Source: Bradyrhizobium sp. JYMT SZCCT0180 (GTDB lineage Bacteria > Pseudomonadota > Alphaproteobacteria > Rhizobiales > Xanthobacteraceae). From it: a DNA stretch of 64,000 bases. Of the stretch, positions 1-9,007 are shown piece after piece. A program made the position numbers and the translations under genes. Location: contig NZ_JAFCLZ010000013.1 of the NCBI RefSeq assembly GCF_018130165.1, forward strand, positions 1 to 64,000, read 5' to 3'. The notes beneath the pieces were generated by a model. That model was not told the origin of the DNA, searched no databases, and saw only the letters and a program-made list of their open reading frames with translations. Positions within the stretch are counted from its first letter, which is position 1, and each line of letters opens with the position of its first letter.

Positions 1-162
1 CTGACTGGAGCCACCGGCGCCACAGGTCTGACTGGAGCCACGGGTGCGACCGGTCTGACTGGAGCCACCGGCGCCACAGGTCTGACTGGAGCCACGGGTG
101 CGACCGGTCTGACTGGAGCCACCGGCGCCACAGGTCTGACTGGAGCCACCGGTGCGACCGGC
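1..162. repeat. Tandem 27-bp repeat, six units, 54-bp higher order
   Basis: Six 27-bp units starting CTGACTGGAGCCAC follow each other without gaps. Two variants (…CGGCGCCACAGGT and …GGGTGCGACCGGT) alternate, giving a 54-bp higher-order period; the sixth unit is a hybrid. Each unit encodes three Gly-X-Thr-type triplets. After base 162 the repeat degenerates to 9- and 18-bp units. The array probably extends left of the window. Confidence 0.9.
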
Positions 163-690
163 TCGACTGGCGTGACAGGTGCCACCGGCTCGACAGGTGC
201 GACCGGCTCAACGGGTGCCACTGGCGCGACGGGTGCCACCGGCTCGACAGGTGCCACCGGCTCGACAGGTCCAAACGGTGGAGCTACGGGTCCGCGGCAG
301 CACAATAACAACGGCCTTGGCAACGGCCCGGAGGGAGGCGAAACTGGACCCTCTGGTACCGATCCGAGCAACCCAGGCCACCAAAAGTCGACCAAAGTCG
401 GCATCAGTCCTGCCGATGTCTCCACTGGCGGCTCTGGGCAGATGACCTTCATCAGCGGCGCGCAGGGCAACATTGCCCACGGGCCGAAGGCGCCGCCCAC
501 GCGCGCTATCCTCGGTGGGGTGCAGGACCTGCAGCCGCATGACTTCTCGGCGGGCGGCGCGACAGGAACTGGCCACACAGGCGCGGGCGGTCAAACGCCC
601 GAGCCAGGGTCGAAGGTCAAAGGCGGACTGTCTCTCGACGATCCGCATGGGCCAAAGACTGTCGAAGGCGTGTTCAAGCCGAACGGCTAG
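1..690 (+). CDS. Collagen-like GXT-repeat protein, 5' end outside window
   Basis: The frame is open from base 1, so the gene starts before the window. The first ~95 codons are uninterrupted Gly-X-Y triplets rich in Thr (GAT, GST, GLT), as in bacterial collagen-like surface proteins such as Bacillus BclA, whose Thr residues can be glycosylated. From about base 290 the repeat stops and a Gly/Pro/Asn-rich, low-complexity tail of ~130 residues runs to the stop at 688-690. No anchor motif or transmembrane segment is visible in the tail. The function is unknown; a secreted or surface fibre is the usual role of the family. Glycosyltransferase-type genes lie 1-6 kb downstream. The product class is fairly sure because the triplet pattern is unmistakable. 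Confidence 0.75.
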   Translation: MTGATGATGLTGATGATGLTGATGATGLTGATGATGLTGATGATGLTGATGATGSTGVTGATGSTGATGSTGATGATGATGSTGATGSTGPNGGATGPRQHNNNGLGNGPEGGETGPSGTDPSNPGHQKSTKVGISPADVSTGGSGQMTFISGAQGNIAHGPKAPPTRAILGGVQDLQPHDFSAGGATGTGHTGAGGQTPEPGSKVKGGLSLDDPHGPKTVEGVFKPNG

Positions 691-751
691 TCGACAGGTA
701 TGACCATCAGAGGAGCGCGGCTGAAGCGGCTGCGCTCTTCCGCAAACGACT

Positions 752-780
752 AGCGCGGCGTCGCACGGCGCCGCGCTTTC
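752..780 (+). terminator. Rho-independent terminator-like hairpin
   Basis: A perfect 9-bp stem (AGCGCGGCG at 752-760, CGCCGCGCT at 769-777) with an 8-nt loop is followed by a short T stretch. It lies 62 bp after the stop of the collagen-like gene and is probably its terminator. The T run is short, so the assignment is moderate. Confidence 0.5.
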
Positions 781-1174
781 CGTTTCCAGATAGGATTGAT
801 GAGCGCTCGAAGACGGGCCGACGTCGATCAAAGAAGACGAGAGCAGCTTCGATCCGGGCCTTAGAGGTCACGACGGCCTCGACCAGCCCAGTCGGTGGGC
901 GTCCCGAATTGGTTTGGATCAATGGGGCGCAACATTACTGAAGCCGGGCGATAAGAAGCGAGACGCACACGCCGGGACGAACCGCGCTAAGCTGAACTTG
1001 GTCAATAGAGAGGGGACGTGGCCAGCAGCGTCCTCGCGGCCGCACCCAGGATGGGCTTTTCTTGCGGGACTAAGTCACCCTCTCATTATTGGTCCGCCAC
1101 TTCAAAGCACGGGAATTGAAATGGGCCGGCTTAAATTCTCGATCCTTGCGCGGTGCCTTAGGTCCGGTGGACAC
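781..1174. other. Gene-poor spacer
   Basis: I see no convincing gene, RNA or repeat here. The reading frames present have no recognisable family features. Confidence 0.4.
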
Positions 1175-1302
1175 TTATCGCGTCCATAAGACGAAGCTGA
1201 GAGTGTGACGACGGCAAGGTAATTTCGGGCGGTCTTTTCGAAGCGTGTTGCGACACGCCTGAACTGCTTGATCTTTGAGATGCAGCATTCAACAGATGGC
1301 GT
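1175..1302 (-). pseudogene. IS5-family transposase, C-terminal fragment
   Basis: The minus strand encodes ISKIKQFRRVATRFEKTARN followed by YLAVVTL, the conserved C-terminal signature of IS5-family (IS427-like) DDE transposases, where the catalytic Glu region is normally followed by KIKQFRR. Near the end the frame slips: the expected FVLWTR-stop ending is found one frame over, with its TAA at 1175-1177. Everything upstream of the signature (the DD part of the DDE domain and the DNA-binding end) is missing, so this is a dead remnant. Confidence 0.75.
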
Positions 1303-1593
1303 GGACATAGAGGTGCTTGTCGAGCGGATATTTTAGGGCGCGTGACGGGTTGTTGGGAATGACGGCGGTCATGGAGATGTAGCGAGCGTGCAATCCAATA
1401 ACCACTCTCATGCGCATGCCATGTCATTCCACCTGCTTTGAGGTCTTGCTTTCCGTGTGCAATAGGCACAGCTTCTCCACCATCGTCCATCGTCGCGGAA
1501 AGATCCGAAGCCGCGGCGTGCGGACCTGCTGCGGGCCCGAGAGTTGGAGGCTTGGTGAATGGAATCTAATTAAATGTTCGGAGCGCGCGGACC

Positions 1594-2294
1594 ATGACGA
1601 GTTTCCCAAGAATCGTCGCGTCGATGACGACCATTCCATCAAGGATCGGCTGCATTCGTCCGGTCATGGAGGCGGTTGTAATTCAAACCGTTCCGGTCGC
1701 ACCCATCGAGTTGAACATTCCTCATATCTGCCAGTGCACTGGCCAAACCTATGAAACTCCGGACTGGCTCACTGGACTTGAACGGGTAATAATCTATCGT
1801 ACGGAAGATTATGGGCCCGTTGCGAAGATCGCGCCGACTCTGCTGCGATACACGGCCGATCAAGAAACTTATATCTGGTCGGTTGTCGATGACTGCGCCT
1901 ATCCTGCCGCGCTACGGGGGCAAGCTTAAACCAGATGGGACGGTGAATTTCTGGTTCGGCGAAGCTGAGGTTACGATGTTTGACCGTTGTGGCGGGGTTC
2001 TCTACCCACCGGACTGTATCGGGAAAGATTCCCAGCCTATTTGGCTCTTACTGCAGCTAATGAACGTTGCCGAAAAAATGACGACTCGTGTTGGCAATGT
2101 ATTTTAGCCACCATCTTTTTCCGATGTATTTGTACAACCGGCCGACGGACGAAGTGCCGTACATGGTAACAGGCTGGCTCGATCAAGATCCCCTATCAGC
2201 GAATGGACATGTAGAAAATTACAGAAGATTTCGCGTCTATCAACTCGAATGGCCTGCCAAAACTGCCCTCCATGGTGATGGAGGCGCGACGTGA
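1594..2294 (+). pseudogene. Frameshifted glycosyltransferase-like gene
   Basis: A single protein can be followed through successive reading frames: frame 1 from MTSFPRIVASMTTIPSRI to WSVVDDCAYP, frame 2 from ILPRYGGKLKPDG to YPPDCIGKD, frame 1 for FPAYLALTAANERCRKNDD, frame 3 for LAMYFSHHLFPMYLYN to GHVENYRR, then frame 1 for SINSNGLPKLPSMVMEA. The VDDDC-like motif (here VVDDC) resembles the DXD of nucleotide-sugar transferases, and I recall intact rhizobial proteins of this layout annotated as hypothetical or glycosyltransferase. One change removes a block of residues near 1895; the others look like single-base losses (for example GATTCC where GATTTCC would keep frame near 2030). The gene is inactive unless the bases are sequencing errors. 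The exact 3' end is uncertain. Confidence 0.7.
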
Positions 2295-3049
2295 CACAGG
2301 CTATTCGCCGGGCCTTGCACTGTTTGCGTCCGCATTCCGTGCAGGGGCTGGCCAAATTTCGTGCAGGTGCGGCCGCCGATGGCGGATATGTCATGCTCAA
2401 TGCATTGCACGGCTGTCAAATCGCTTACTCAATCGGCATAGGGGGCGATGTGAGTTGGGATCTGGCGATGGCAGAACGAGGGTTGCTGGTTTTTCAGTAC
2501 GATCACACTGTCGATGGACCGCCCGCTGAGCATCCCAACTTTCGCTTTCACAAGACCGGGCTCGCCGCCGCTGACGGGGCAGGAATGATCTCACTTCCCT
2601 CGGCTATCCACGCCAATGGGCACGCGGCGCGCAGCGACATAATTCTGAAAATGGATATCGAGGGAGCAGAGTGGAACATTTTGGACACCCTCGGCAGTGA
2701 TACTCTAAGCCAATTCAGTCAGATTGTGATTGAGGTTCATTACCTTAGACGTTTGGAGGAGCCTGCCTGGCTCGACCGCGCACATCGGATTTTTGCCCGG
2801 ATGGAGGCGACGCATGCCTGTGTCCACGTTCATGGCAACAACTGGGGCCCTCTGTGTGTGATCCACGGTATTCCTGTGCCAGATGTATTGGAACTTTGCT
2901 TCGCTCGTCGAGATCTTGGAAGGTTCGAGCTGTCGAACGAACTGTTCCCGACGCCTCTTGATGCTCCCAACAAATCGGGGGACTATGATTTTTTCCTTGG
3001 GGGCTTTCGGTTTCTTTGCACCGATCCGATGTCTACCGATGAACCCTGA
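2291..3049 (+). CDS. FkbM-type SAM-dependent methyltransferase
   Basis: The 252-residue protein carries the hallmark of FkbM-type (Methyltransf_21) enzymes: a SIGIGGDVSWDLAMA motif I region near residue 48, and LKMDIEGAEWNIL near residue 126, in which Asp-Ile-Glu-Gly is the family signature. Such enzymes O-methylate sugars or polyketides, often in polysaccharide loci. The start is a GTG that overlaps the tail of the broken upstream gene by 4 bp; a GTG with a weak ribosome site is tolerated because the frame upstream belongs to the pseudogene. Unlike its neighbours the frame is intact. The substrate is unknown. Confidence 0.75.
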   Translation: MTQAIRRALHCLRPHSVQGLAKFRAGAAADGGYVMLNALHGCQIAYSIGIGGDVSWDLAMAERGLLVFQYDHTVDGPPAEHPNFRFHKTGLAAADGAGMISLPSAIHANGHAARSDIILKMDIEGAEWNILDTLGSDTLSQFSQIVIEVHYLRRLEEPAWLDRAHRIFARMEATHACVHVHGNNWGPLCVIHGIPVPDVLELCFARRDLGRFELSNELFPTPLDAPNKSGDYDFFLGGFRFLCTDPMSTDEP

Positions 3050-3268
3050 CAGAAGAGTCCCGGGGTGCGTGTCTAGGCGAACCGCCTGTGGCGTCGCGAC
3101 ATGCGCCGTCTAACGCCAACACCCCTACGCTAAAAAACGATTGCTTCGAAAGGCTGGCTTCAGGAAGGACTTGGATCCGACTTTCCTAGTCGACAGATCG
3201 CATCATAGGTCGTACGGCTTAAAAAGTTGCATGCGAGCGAGCGGTAACAACTGCGGGGATTTAAGCAA

Positions 3269-4066
3269 ATGTCGTCGGCTCACCCGTCCCTCCTTGTCGC
3301 CCCCATCGAGCTCGCTGGTGATTGGGGGCACATGATCCCCGACGCTGCTATGCATGTGGTTCAGCGGATGCGTTCGGCTTGCTTTGATGGTTTGCGGCTT
3401 GTCTCGGACGACCAGCCGGATCGCCTGCGGGTTGAGGAGCGCACTTCAGGCGGTCCCGCCATCTGGCTGCATCCGGATGGAACCACCACGGGTTGGATCA
3501 TTGTCGCTATCGGCGAGCGGGACTGGTCTAGGCTTGCATATCAGTTCGGCCACGAGCTCGGCCACGTGACAGCCAACTCCTGGCGACCGGACGCAAAACC
3601 GGCGCCGCCCAGCCAATGGTTGGAAGAGGCCCTGGTCGAGGCATTCTCGCTGCGCGGCCTGGCGCTTTTGGCGGATAGTTGGTCAAAGGATCCGCCATTC
3701 AAGGACGATAGCGGATTTGGGGCAGCCGTGGCCACCTACCGGCAGAACATCATCGAGCGCTACGGCAAGCTTGCAATCGAACAGGGTAATCCAAAAGACC
3801 TGCGCATTTGGTTTAAGCAACATCGTGCCGCGATGGAAGCACAGCCCGGTTTGAACGCCTTCGCGCAGGCGGCGTCTCTCAGTATCCTCGCAGAGTATGA
3901 GCGCAACCCGGCTGGCGTGGAAGCCCTCGGGGCGCTGAACAGATGGGAAGGCCGCAGCGCGCTTTCGTTGGAGCAGTATTTCGAGGCCTGGAAGGCAAGC
4001 TGCAAGGACTTGAAGGCCTCGGCGGAGTTGCCCAGTCAGCTGGAAAGATCGGTTGGCTTGAGCTGA
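3269..4066 (+). CDS. Putative zinc metallopeptidase (HELGH)
   Basis: The 265-residue protein has FGHELGHV near residue 95, a zinc-binding HExxH, followed ~22 residues later by WLEEALVEAF, where a Glu could be the third ligand as in gluzincin-type peptidases. No signal peptide or membrane helix is visible, so a cytoplasmic location is likely. The rest of the sequence is not a family I can name. It stands alone, with 219 bp before it and ~590 bp of non-coding sequence after it. Peptidase activity is inferred only from the motif. Confidence 0.65.
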   Translation: MSSAHPSLLVAPIELAGDWGHMIPDAAMHVVQRMRSACFDGLRLVSDDQPDRLRVEERTSGGPAIWLHPDGTTTGWIIVAIGERDWSRLAYQFGHELGHVTANSWRPDAKPAPPSQWLEEALVEAFSLRGLALLADSWSKDPPFKDDSGFGAAVATYRQNIIERYGKLAIEQGNPKDLRIWFKQHRAAMEAQPGLNAFAQAASLSILAEYERNPAGVEALGALNRWEGRSALSLEQYFEAWKASCKDLKASAELPSQLERSVGLS

Positions 4067-4651
4067 CAGGACTCGAAAAGTTCATGGTATTCGATCCCTA
4101 AAAGCCAACCCTAATTCGCGCGTGCATCTGCTTTTTAAGCCTGTCTCATCCGCTTTCGCCTTATCCGATGGATACGCCTTTTCGCAGACGGCACGTTCGC
4201 TCGTCTCGGCCCAGCGCGCGCAACCGCTCAATGGCAACGATGGCGAGCGGAATCTCGCTTTTCTCTTCCTGTCATGCCCAGCGAAGTTGATCTACGGCTT
4301 CCGACAAAATTTAGCCGGGCCAGCCGAAGCGGCGCGATCCATCATTCTTCTTTTCGCGGCACTCGGAAGCACCGCCGTTCTGGTCGACGAGATCGTTCGC
4401 CGCTTTCATGCAAGTCTCGCCCTCAGTCAACTCGGCTCAGCGGATCGTTGCAATGACTCTGACGACTCCTGTGCGAGATTCCGCGCGCATCGGACAAGTG
4501 CCCGAGCCGCCTTGATCTGGGCGCTATTCAGCGAACGGATCACTTGCGCTTACGGATCCAGACGAGTGTTTGATGTCTCATGCCGGTTCTCAGAAATTGC
4601 TACGGAGGCATGCACACGTACGCCTTTAGCTTCGGATAGGCTTGATTCGTC
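4067..4651. other. Spacer without recognisable gene
   Basis: An open frame spans 4122-4688 on the plus strand, but its translation is compositionally random and shows no motif, and it runs into the IS3 fragment. I see no promoter or repeat that I can support. Confidence 0.4.
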
Positions 4652-4813
4652 ATGGCATCAAAGTTTTCAGAGATCGCATTCGTTTTGAAGCAAGCTGAGG
4701 ATGGCTCGGCAGTTGCGGAAGTCTGTCGCAAGGCCGCGATCAGGGAGGTGAGGTTTAACTGGCGCAAGAAGTATGCGGGGCTGATGCCCTCGGAGATGAA
4801 GCGGCTGCGTCGG
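4652..4813 (+). pseudogene. IS3-family OrfA fragment (N-terminal)
   Basis: The frame starting MASKFSE and running through FVLKQAEDG, AEVCRKA, FNWRKKYAGL to MPSEMKRLR is the N-terminal helix-turn-helix of IS3-family (IS407-like) OrfA. It breaks off after the MPSEM-RLR signature, where the leucine zipper should begin, and there is no OrfB. The degenerate IREVRFNW in place of the usual YFNW context suggests further point decay. The remnant overlaps, antisense, the 3' end of the glycosyltransferase gene. Confidence 0.75.
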
Positions 4814-6749
4814 CAAACTCGGCCGCCAGCAGGGGCCTTATTGCTTCACCATCGGAGCCGAAGGTCAGCCATCCATAGACTTCGCGGGTGTCGAGCACCT
4901 GCGGTATGGCCTCTTTTCGCGCGCTGGCGGAAAAAATCACATATTCATAGCGGCACGACGCATCATCGTAAGTGAGGCGAGGTATCGTATCGGCACGGAC
5001 GAGATAGGTGCAGTGGACGAGCGCAACCTCATGGAGACCCGGTGAGGCGCGCTCGAGAATTTTGTGGTACTCGACGCTGTCTAGAAAATACCCGTTCGCA
5101 TCGACGATGTGGTGATAGTTGGAATAGTTGGGTCTGTCGATATCGACGCATCTAAGTAGCGGCGCTACGATCGGCAGGTTAAGGTTGACTAGATTCCGTA
5201 AGGTGAGGGGACGCAGGTAATTGTCGACGTCGACGACGAAATAGAAGTTGCATCCCAGCGCTAAGGCTTGGTCCATGCTGTGCTGGCGGATTCGGCCTAA
5301 AACCGAAAAGCGCGTGGCGTTCCATTCGTGGTCGTCGAAGTCTTGAACGCGCTCCGCGACGTCGCTGTCGTCGAACTCAACATGCCCGTAGCGCGCGCCA
5401 ACCCGAGCCACCCAATCGCGCAGGATATCTGCGGTCGCATCTTTATTGTTGTTTGTCCTGATGTGCAGCGAGATATATTCCGGCGGGTAGTCCAGCGCCT
5501 CGATGCACTCGAGAAACAAAGGCAAATGGCCGGCCTTACTCTTTGCCAGAATTGCGATTAGGACTTTTGGGGGAGACGTTGTCGCGAATGGCGCCGTGCC
5601 CGCATCAACAAACGACGAAGGTTTGACTTCCCGAAGCTTGTCCAGCGCGAAACGGGCGTTAGCTATGATGCGCTTTCTCGTGGCTTCATCTATTTTCGCG
5701 TGTTCGAGAATGCGCAGACAATCGGCGATGCAGCTGTGGTAATCGCCAGCCCAATAGGCGTTGATGGCATGTTCGTCGAGAAGGCCCCATTCATAGATCC
5801 AGCCTTCAGAGAAGAGGGCGCCAGGAGGTAACGGCAAGTCTATCCCGCGACGAGCGATTTCGGCTCCTAATTGGTTTTTGCCTTTGTACCGACAGTAACG
5901 GCTCGCACCGTGCAATGCTTCCGTTCTTGCAGACTGCGATTCAGTGGCTTGCTGATACGCAGCAATGATATCGTCCTCAGGAAATTCGAGCTCCTCTTTC
6001 AGACGTGCTGCGCCCAATAGCGCTACGTAGATCTCTTCCTGCCAAAAGCCCATCTCCGCTCGAGACAGATATAGGTCGAGCGCTTTCTGTTTCTCGCCGA
6101 AATCGCGATAACTCTGAGCGAGATAAAATGTGTAGCGGGAGCGGAGAAACGCGTCAGTCTCGTTTTGCAATGCTCGTTCTAACAGCTCGGCGTCTTTTCG
6201 GAATTTCTGCGGATCCTGACTACGCGCGCCGCCACCGTGGATCTGGATGGCAAACCCTGAGGCGGTCTCACGGCTATGAGATCCGGCTGGGATTTCCAGA
6301 AATTCATGCAAGACACCGCGGAAATAAAAGTCTTTCCTGTTGCTGCAGATTTGCGGTCGGTAATGCCTCATTGCACCGTGATTGATCGGGACATCATAGA
6401 AGTCCGCTTCCATAGTGGTCTTGAATGCGGCGACGTCGAACCCGGGATCGAGGGTGAGCGTATCGTCGGCATCGATGATGAACGCGTAGTCGATATGCTC
6501 GGTTTTTCGAAGGCAGGTCAGCGCATGGGACCGATTGTACGCAAAATCATGCCATGGTTCTTCGACGACGGTACCGGCAATACAATTCTTAGTGAGCCAA
6601 TTTCGGATGATTTCCTGCGTTCCGTCGGTCGAGCCTGTGTCCTCAATCAAGACAAAATCGATAATCGGTCGTACACTGTCGAGGCAGCGGACAATGACGC
6701 TTGCCTCGTTCTTGACAATCATGCAAAGGCCAATCGACTTCATGGTCAT
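4755..6749 (-). CDS. Two-domain glycosyltransferase with TPR-like middle
   Basis: A large protein (~664 residues). The N-terminal ~200 residues are a GT-A family 2 glycosyltransferase: IGLCMIVKNEASVI at the start, LIEDTGSTDGT for nucleotide binding, and FIIDADDTL holding the DXD metal site. A helical tetratricopeptide-like middle (AELLERAL, FYLAQSYRDFG) follows. The last ~250 residues (VLIAILAKSKAGHLPLFLEC, YFVVDVDNYL) form a second glycosyltransferase-like domain that recalls collagen/lysyl glycosyltransferase folds. I chose the ATG at 6749 because AGGAAGG lies 10 nt before it. The last ~18 residues are antisense to the IS3 OrfA fragment, so the original C-terminus was replaced. It may glycosylate a surface polymer or protein. 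Confidence 0.7.
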   Translation of the reverse strand: MTMKSIGLCMIVKNEASVIVRCLDSVRPIIDFVLIEDTGSTDGTQEIIRNWLTKNCIAGTVVEEPWHDFAYNRSHALTCLRKTEHIDYAFIIDADDTLTLDPGFDVAAFKTTMEADFYDVPINHGAMRHYRPQICSNRKDFYFRGVLHEFLEIPAGSHSRETASGFAIQIHGGGARSQDPQKFRKDAELLERALQNETDAFLRSRYTFYLAQSYRDFGEKQKALDLYLSRAEMGFWQEEIYVALLGAARLKEELEFPEDDIIAAYQQATESQSARTEALHGASRYCRYKGKNQLGAEIARRGIDLPLPPGALFSEGWIYEWGLLDEHAINAYWAGDYHSCIADCLRILEHAKIDEATRKRIIANARFALDKLREVKPSSFVDAGTAPFATTSPPKVLIAILAKSKAGHLPLFLECIEALDYPPEYISLHIRTNNNKDATADILRDWVARVGARYGHVEFDDSDVAERVQDFDDHEWNATRFSVLGRIRQHSMDQALALGCNFYFVVDVDNYLRPLTLRNLVNLNLPIVAPLLRCVDIDRPNYSNYHHIVDANGYFLDSVEYHKILERASPGLHEVALVHCTYLVRADTIPRLTYDDASCRYEYVIFSASARKEAIPQVLDTREVYGWLTFGSDGEAIRPLLAAEFADAAASSPRASAPHTSCAS

Positions 6750-6758
6750 TAACAACAC

Positions 6759-7076
6759 ACCTTCCTGTGCGGCGATCCCTTCTATGTTTTCTGGGACGCA
6801 AATCGCGCGTTAGCTTCCATTCGTTGCCTGTCGTCTTCCGTTGGAACGGAGCTGCCCGCCGCTAACAGCCGTAGCACGCATGCCGAGACTAGGATGATCA
6901 TGATCCTAGAGTCCGTCTTGGTCAGGGAACCTAGGGCAACGCGTTAAGCTCCTCGGGCCAGTCAGCCCGTCAATGCTCAAATGTTGTGTTTGCCATCGAT
7001 GCGTGCGGGGCAGTCGAAAGGCTCATCAATGCTAACCGTGCCATCGCAGCGGGGGGCTTGCAACCAAATTTGAGTT
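6759..7076. other. Spacer
   Basis: Non-coding. A short dyad (CTAGGAT-N7-ATCCTAG at about 6890-6910) is the only structure noticed; no function can be assigned. Confidence 0.3.
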
Positions 7077-7493
7077 GTGTCAGCGGCGATTCATGTTAGG
7101 CCGCCTCCGAGTGGAGGGCGTGGTATGACGGCAGACTTGGAGGGGGCGCGCGAATGGTTCAAACGCGCCGCAGAGGCGAGATCCAGACGCTCAAGTTCCC
7201 TTGGCGGAATGCCGGTCAACGGGCGCGGTGGCTCTGCCGCTCTCGCTGCGGGCAAAAGCTGTGTGAGCAGCCCGCAGCCCCAGGGCATGACGGCGGAATT
7301 TTTGCAGAGGGGGCGATGTACGGCGGCGACCACGTCTGCCGGTCGGTCGCAATTGCCGCAGGAGAGTTGGTTTCGCGCCGCGTCGGAACTAGGCCATGGC
7401 CAGGCGCAAGTGATGCTTGGACGTTATCTAGGCAATGGAGCGGCGGGACATCGGGGAATTGAGGGAGCGAATGCCGAACTTGCGGAAGCTTAA
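7077..7493 (+). pseudogene. Decayed Sel1-repeat protein
   Basis: Sel1-type repeat pieces are readable in alternating frames: EGAREWFKRAAEA then LGGMPVNGRGG in frame 3, GHDGGIFAEGAMYGG in frame 2, and WFRAASELGHGQAQVMLGRY back in frame 3. Between the first two, the bases still encode DAQV one frame over, the core of a Sel1 unit, showing that small indels scrambled an originally continuous array. Sel1 repeats mediate protein contacts, and rhizobial ones occur near exopolysaccharide genes. As it stands it should not give a folded product. Confidence 0.65.
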
Positions 7494-7570
7494 CTGAGAG
7501 AAAAAGTCAAGTTCAGCAAGCGCCGTGAAGAATTAATGCCTGTCGAACTGTGCATAGAGGAGGTGTTGAA

Positions 7571-8160
7571 GTGCAAGAAACGTCGCTAGTGCGTTCGAGG
7601 CAGTCTTCAACGATGACCGCTGGAGGTTCTGGTCCCAGATCTCTCCCAGCAGTACGATTGAATATCGCTCATTCTTGGAAAGATTTATCCAGGAAAATGA
7701 AGTAAGGACTGTGACCGATCTAGGATGCGGCGACTGGCAGTTTTCCCGTTATATAAATTGGTCATCGGTGCGATATACTGGTCTCGATGTTGTTCAGTCG
7801 CTGATAGATGAAAATAATAAACGATATGCTGCCGATAATATTAGCTTTCAGCTTTCCAGAAACTTTGACTCGTTGCCGGGTGGCGACTTGCTCATCGCAA
7901 AGGAAATGTTGCAGCATCTTCCCAATAAACTCATTGCCGCTTACCTCGAGGTGATTTCCCAGCGATATAAGTTTGCGTTGCTTACTAATAGCATAGCACC
8001 GGGAAGTGGTGTGAATAGCGATATCGAGGCTGGCGGATATCGGCCGTTGCGTTTGGAGGCAGCTCCGTTTCATGCGCGAGGAGTTATAGTTCTTATTTAT
8101 TATCCGAGAAATGACCATCAGATTTGGCGGAACGCCGTCTTTCTAATGTTAGGTAATTGA
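7571..8160 (+). pseudogene. Class I SAM methyltransferase with small indels near the start
   Basis: The body (7675-8160, frame 1) is a clear class I methyltransferase: VTDLGCGDWQFSR is motif I, GLDVVQSLI motif II, and LIAKEMLQHL follows the post-I region. Upstream the same frame reads SAFEAVFNDDRW but has no start codon. A good ribosome site (GAGGAGG) precedes GTG 7571 in another frame, and the family-typical GSGPxSLP segment is readable one frame over near 7625-7645. The simplest reading is a gene of ~195 residues that starts at 7571 and has about three small indels before 7660. A product starting at TTG 7675 would lack the N-terminus. Confidence 0.6.
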
Positions 8161-8301
8161 AAAAAGCAATTCCGGCGGCGGGCGTGGATTCAAATGGCAC
8201 CACACACCGGCCGAGCCGAGGGCGCTGGCAACGACCTGCTTGGTCGCGCGCGAGATGGCTTCGTCCGTCGTCAGCAATCCAAAGGCCGGGTCGATCTGCA
8301 T
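8149..8301 (-). pseudogene. 50-residue stub of unknown gene
   Basis: An ATG at 8301 opens a frame beginning MQIDPAFGLLTTDEAISRA and continuing TKQVVASALGSAG; from there it turns into Pro-rich sequence and stops at 8149, inside the end of the methyltransferase gene. The first 33 residues look like genuine protein, the rest does not, so this is probably the N-terminal end of a lost gene. A strong promoter with a perfect palindrome lies just upstream. I do not recognise the family. Confidence 0.4.
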
Positions 8302-8344
8302 GTTTCTCTCATCGTGTGACGTTAGGGTGCGTCGAGCAGTTCAA

Positions 8345-8377
8345 TACGTTATAACGTATAGATCGTAAGATGTCAAG
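8345..8377 (-). promoter_or_regulatory. Sigma70-like promoter with embedded 16-bp palindrome
   Basis: Read on the minus strand: TTGACA (8372-8377), 17-nt spacer, TATAAC (8349-8354). The -10 box lies inside a perfect 16-bp palindrome, ATACGTTATAACGTAT (8345-8360), as in promoters blocked by a dimeric repressor. It points toward the stub at 8301. The regulator is unknown; the XRE gene at 8550-8798 is the nearest candidate. Confidence 0.6.
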
Positions 8378-8549
8378 GATCTTTCTAGGGGCGACCCTGC
8401 ATCGGCAACGAGGCCTGTGAGTAGAGGTGCCCACGTCGTGAGGTAGAACCAGCGATAGTGGGAGTTGGGCCGACAACCGACTGCGTGACCACTCGCTCAA
8501 GGGCGGCTCGATCGGTAGCGGGGGGCGGCCGGCTAAAGATTAGGCCGGA

Positions 8550-8798
8550 TTACCGGCCACTATCGAACAGCCTGGCTAGGTCCACTTTCAGCGCTTCAGC
8601 CAATTTCACGAGCGACTCGAGGGTAGGATTTGCCTCGCCTCGTTCTATCTCGCTGATCAACGCTTGTCTGATTTCGGCCGCCTCGGCGAGGTCTTGCTGG
8701 GATAAACCGGCATCTTGCCTAAGCTGCCTTACATTGGCAGCCAGCCATCGTGCGTGACGAGCAAGCTTTGCAGGCATCTTTTTGCTGGGCCGAGCCAT
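8550..8798 (-). CDS. XRE-family transcriptional regulator
   Basis: The 82-residue protein is almost entirely a Cro/C1-type helix-turn-helix. VRQLRQDAGLSQQDLAEAAE is the first helix pair, IRQALISEIERGEANPTLES the recognition helix and the following conserved turn, and LVKLAEALKVDLARLF the last helix. There is no effector domain, so it should act as a small DNA-binding dimer. The N-terminal MARPSKKMPAKL is basic. It lies 173 bp from a promoter palindrome (8345-8360) on the same strand that could be its target, which is inference only. Confidence 0.85.
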   Translation of the reverse strand: MARPSKKMPAKLARHARWLAANVRQLRQDAGLSQQDLAEAAEIRQALISEIERGEANPTLESLVKLAEALKVDLARLFDSGR

Positions 8799-9007
8799 TC
8801 CGTACGGGGCTCATTGTCGTGAGCGGACAGTCACTTTCGGTGATTCCCGGGGCCAAGTCCAATCGGCGACTGAGGTTCAAATGAACCCGTTGATCGGGGA
8901 ACTCCCTGTATCCAGCGTTCTGAGCTGAGGGACTAGCGCCGAGAACATCTCCGTCCTGCCCCGCGGCGTCGTCAACTTGGCCATGAAACCAACGCGCGCT
9001 TTGTAGA

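Noticed and set aside
1..280. Short regular repeats that could suggest a CRISPR or satellite array
   Set aside because: The repeats are adjacent without spacers and stay in one open frame of Gly-X-Y triplets, so they are coding.
4122..4688. 188-codon open frame
   Set aside because: No motif, random composition, and it merges into an IS fragment; treated as chance.
6890..6910. Dyad CTAGGAT-N7-ATCCTAG
   Set aside because: Isolated, not repeated elsewhere, and not placed at a recognisable promoter.
8180..8210. GGATTCAAATGGCACC resembling a tRNA T-arm or 3' end
   Set aside because: No clover-leaf could be built on either strand.
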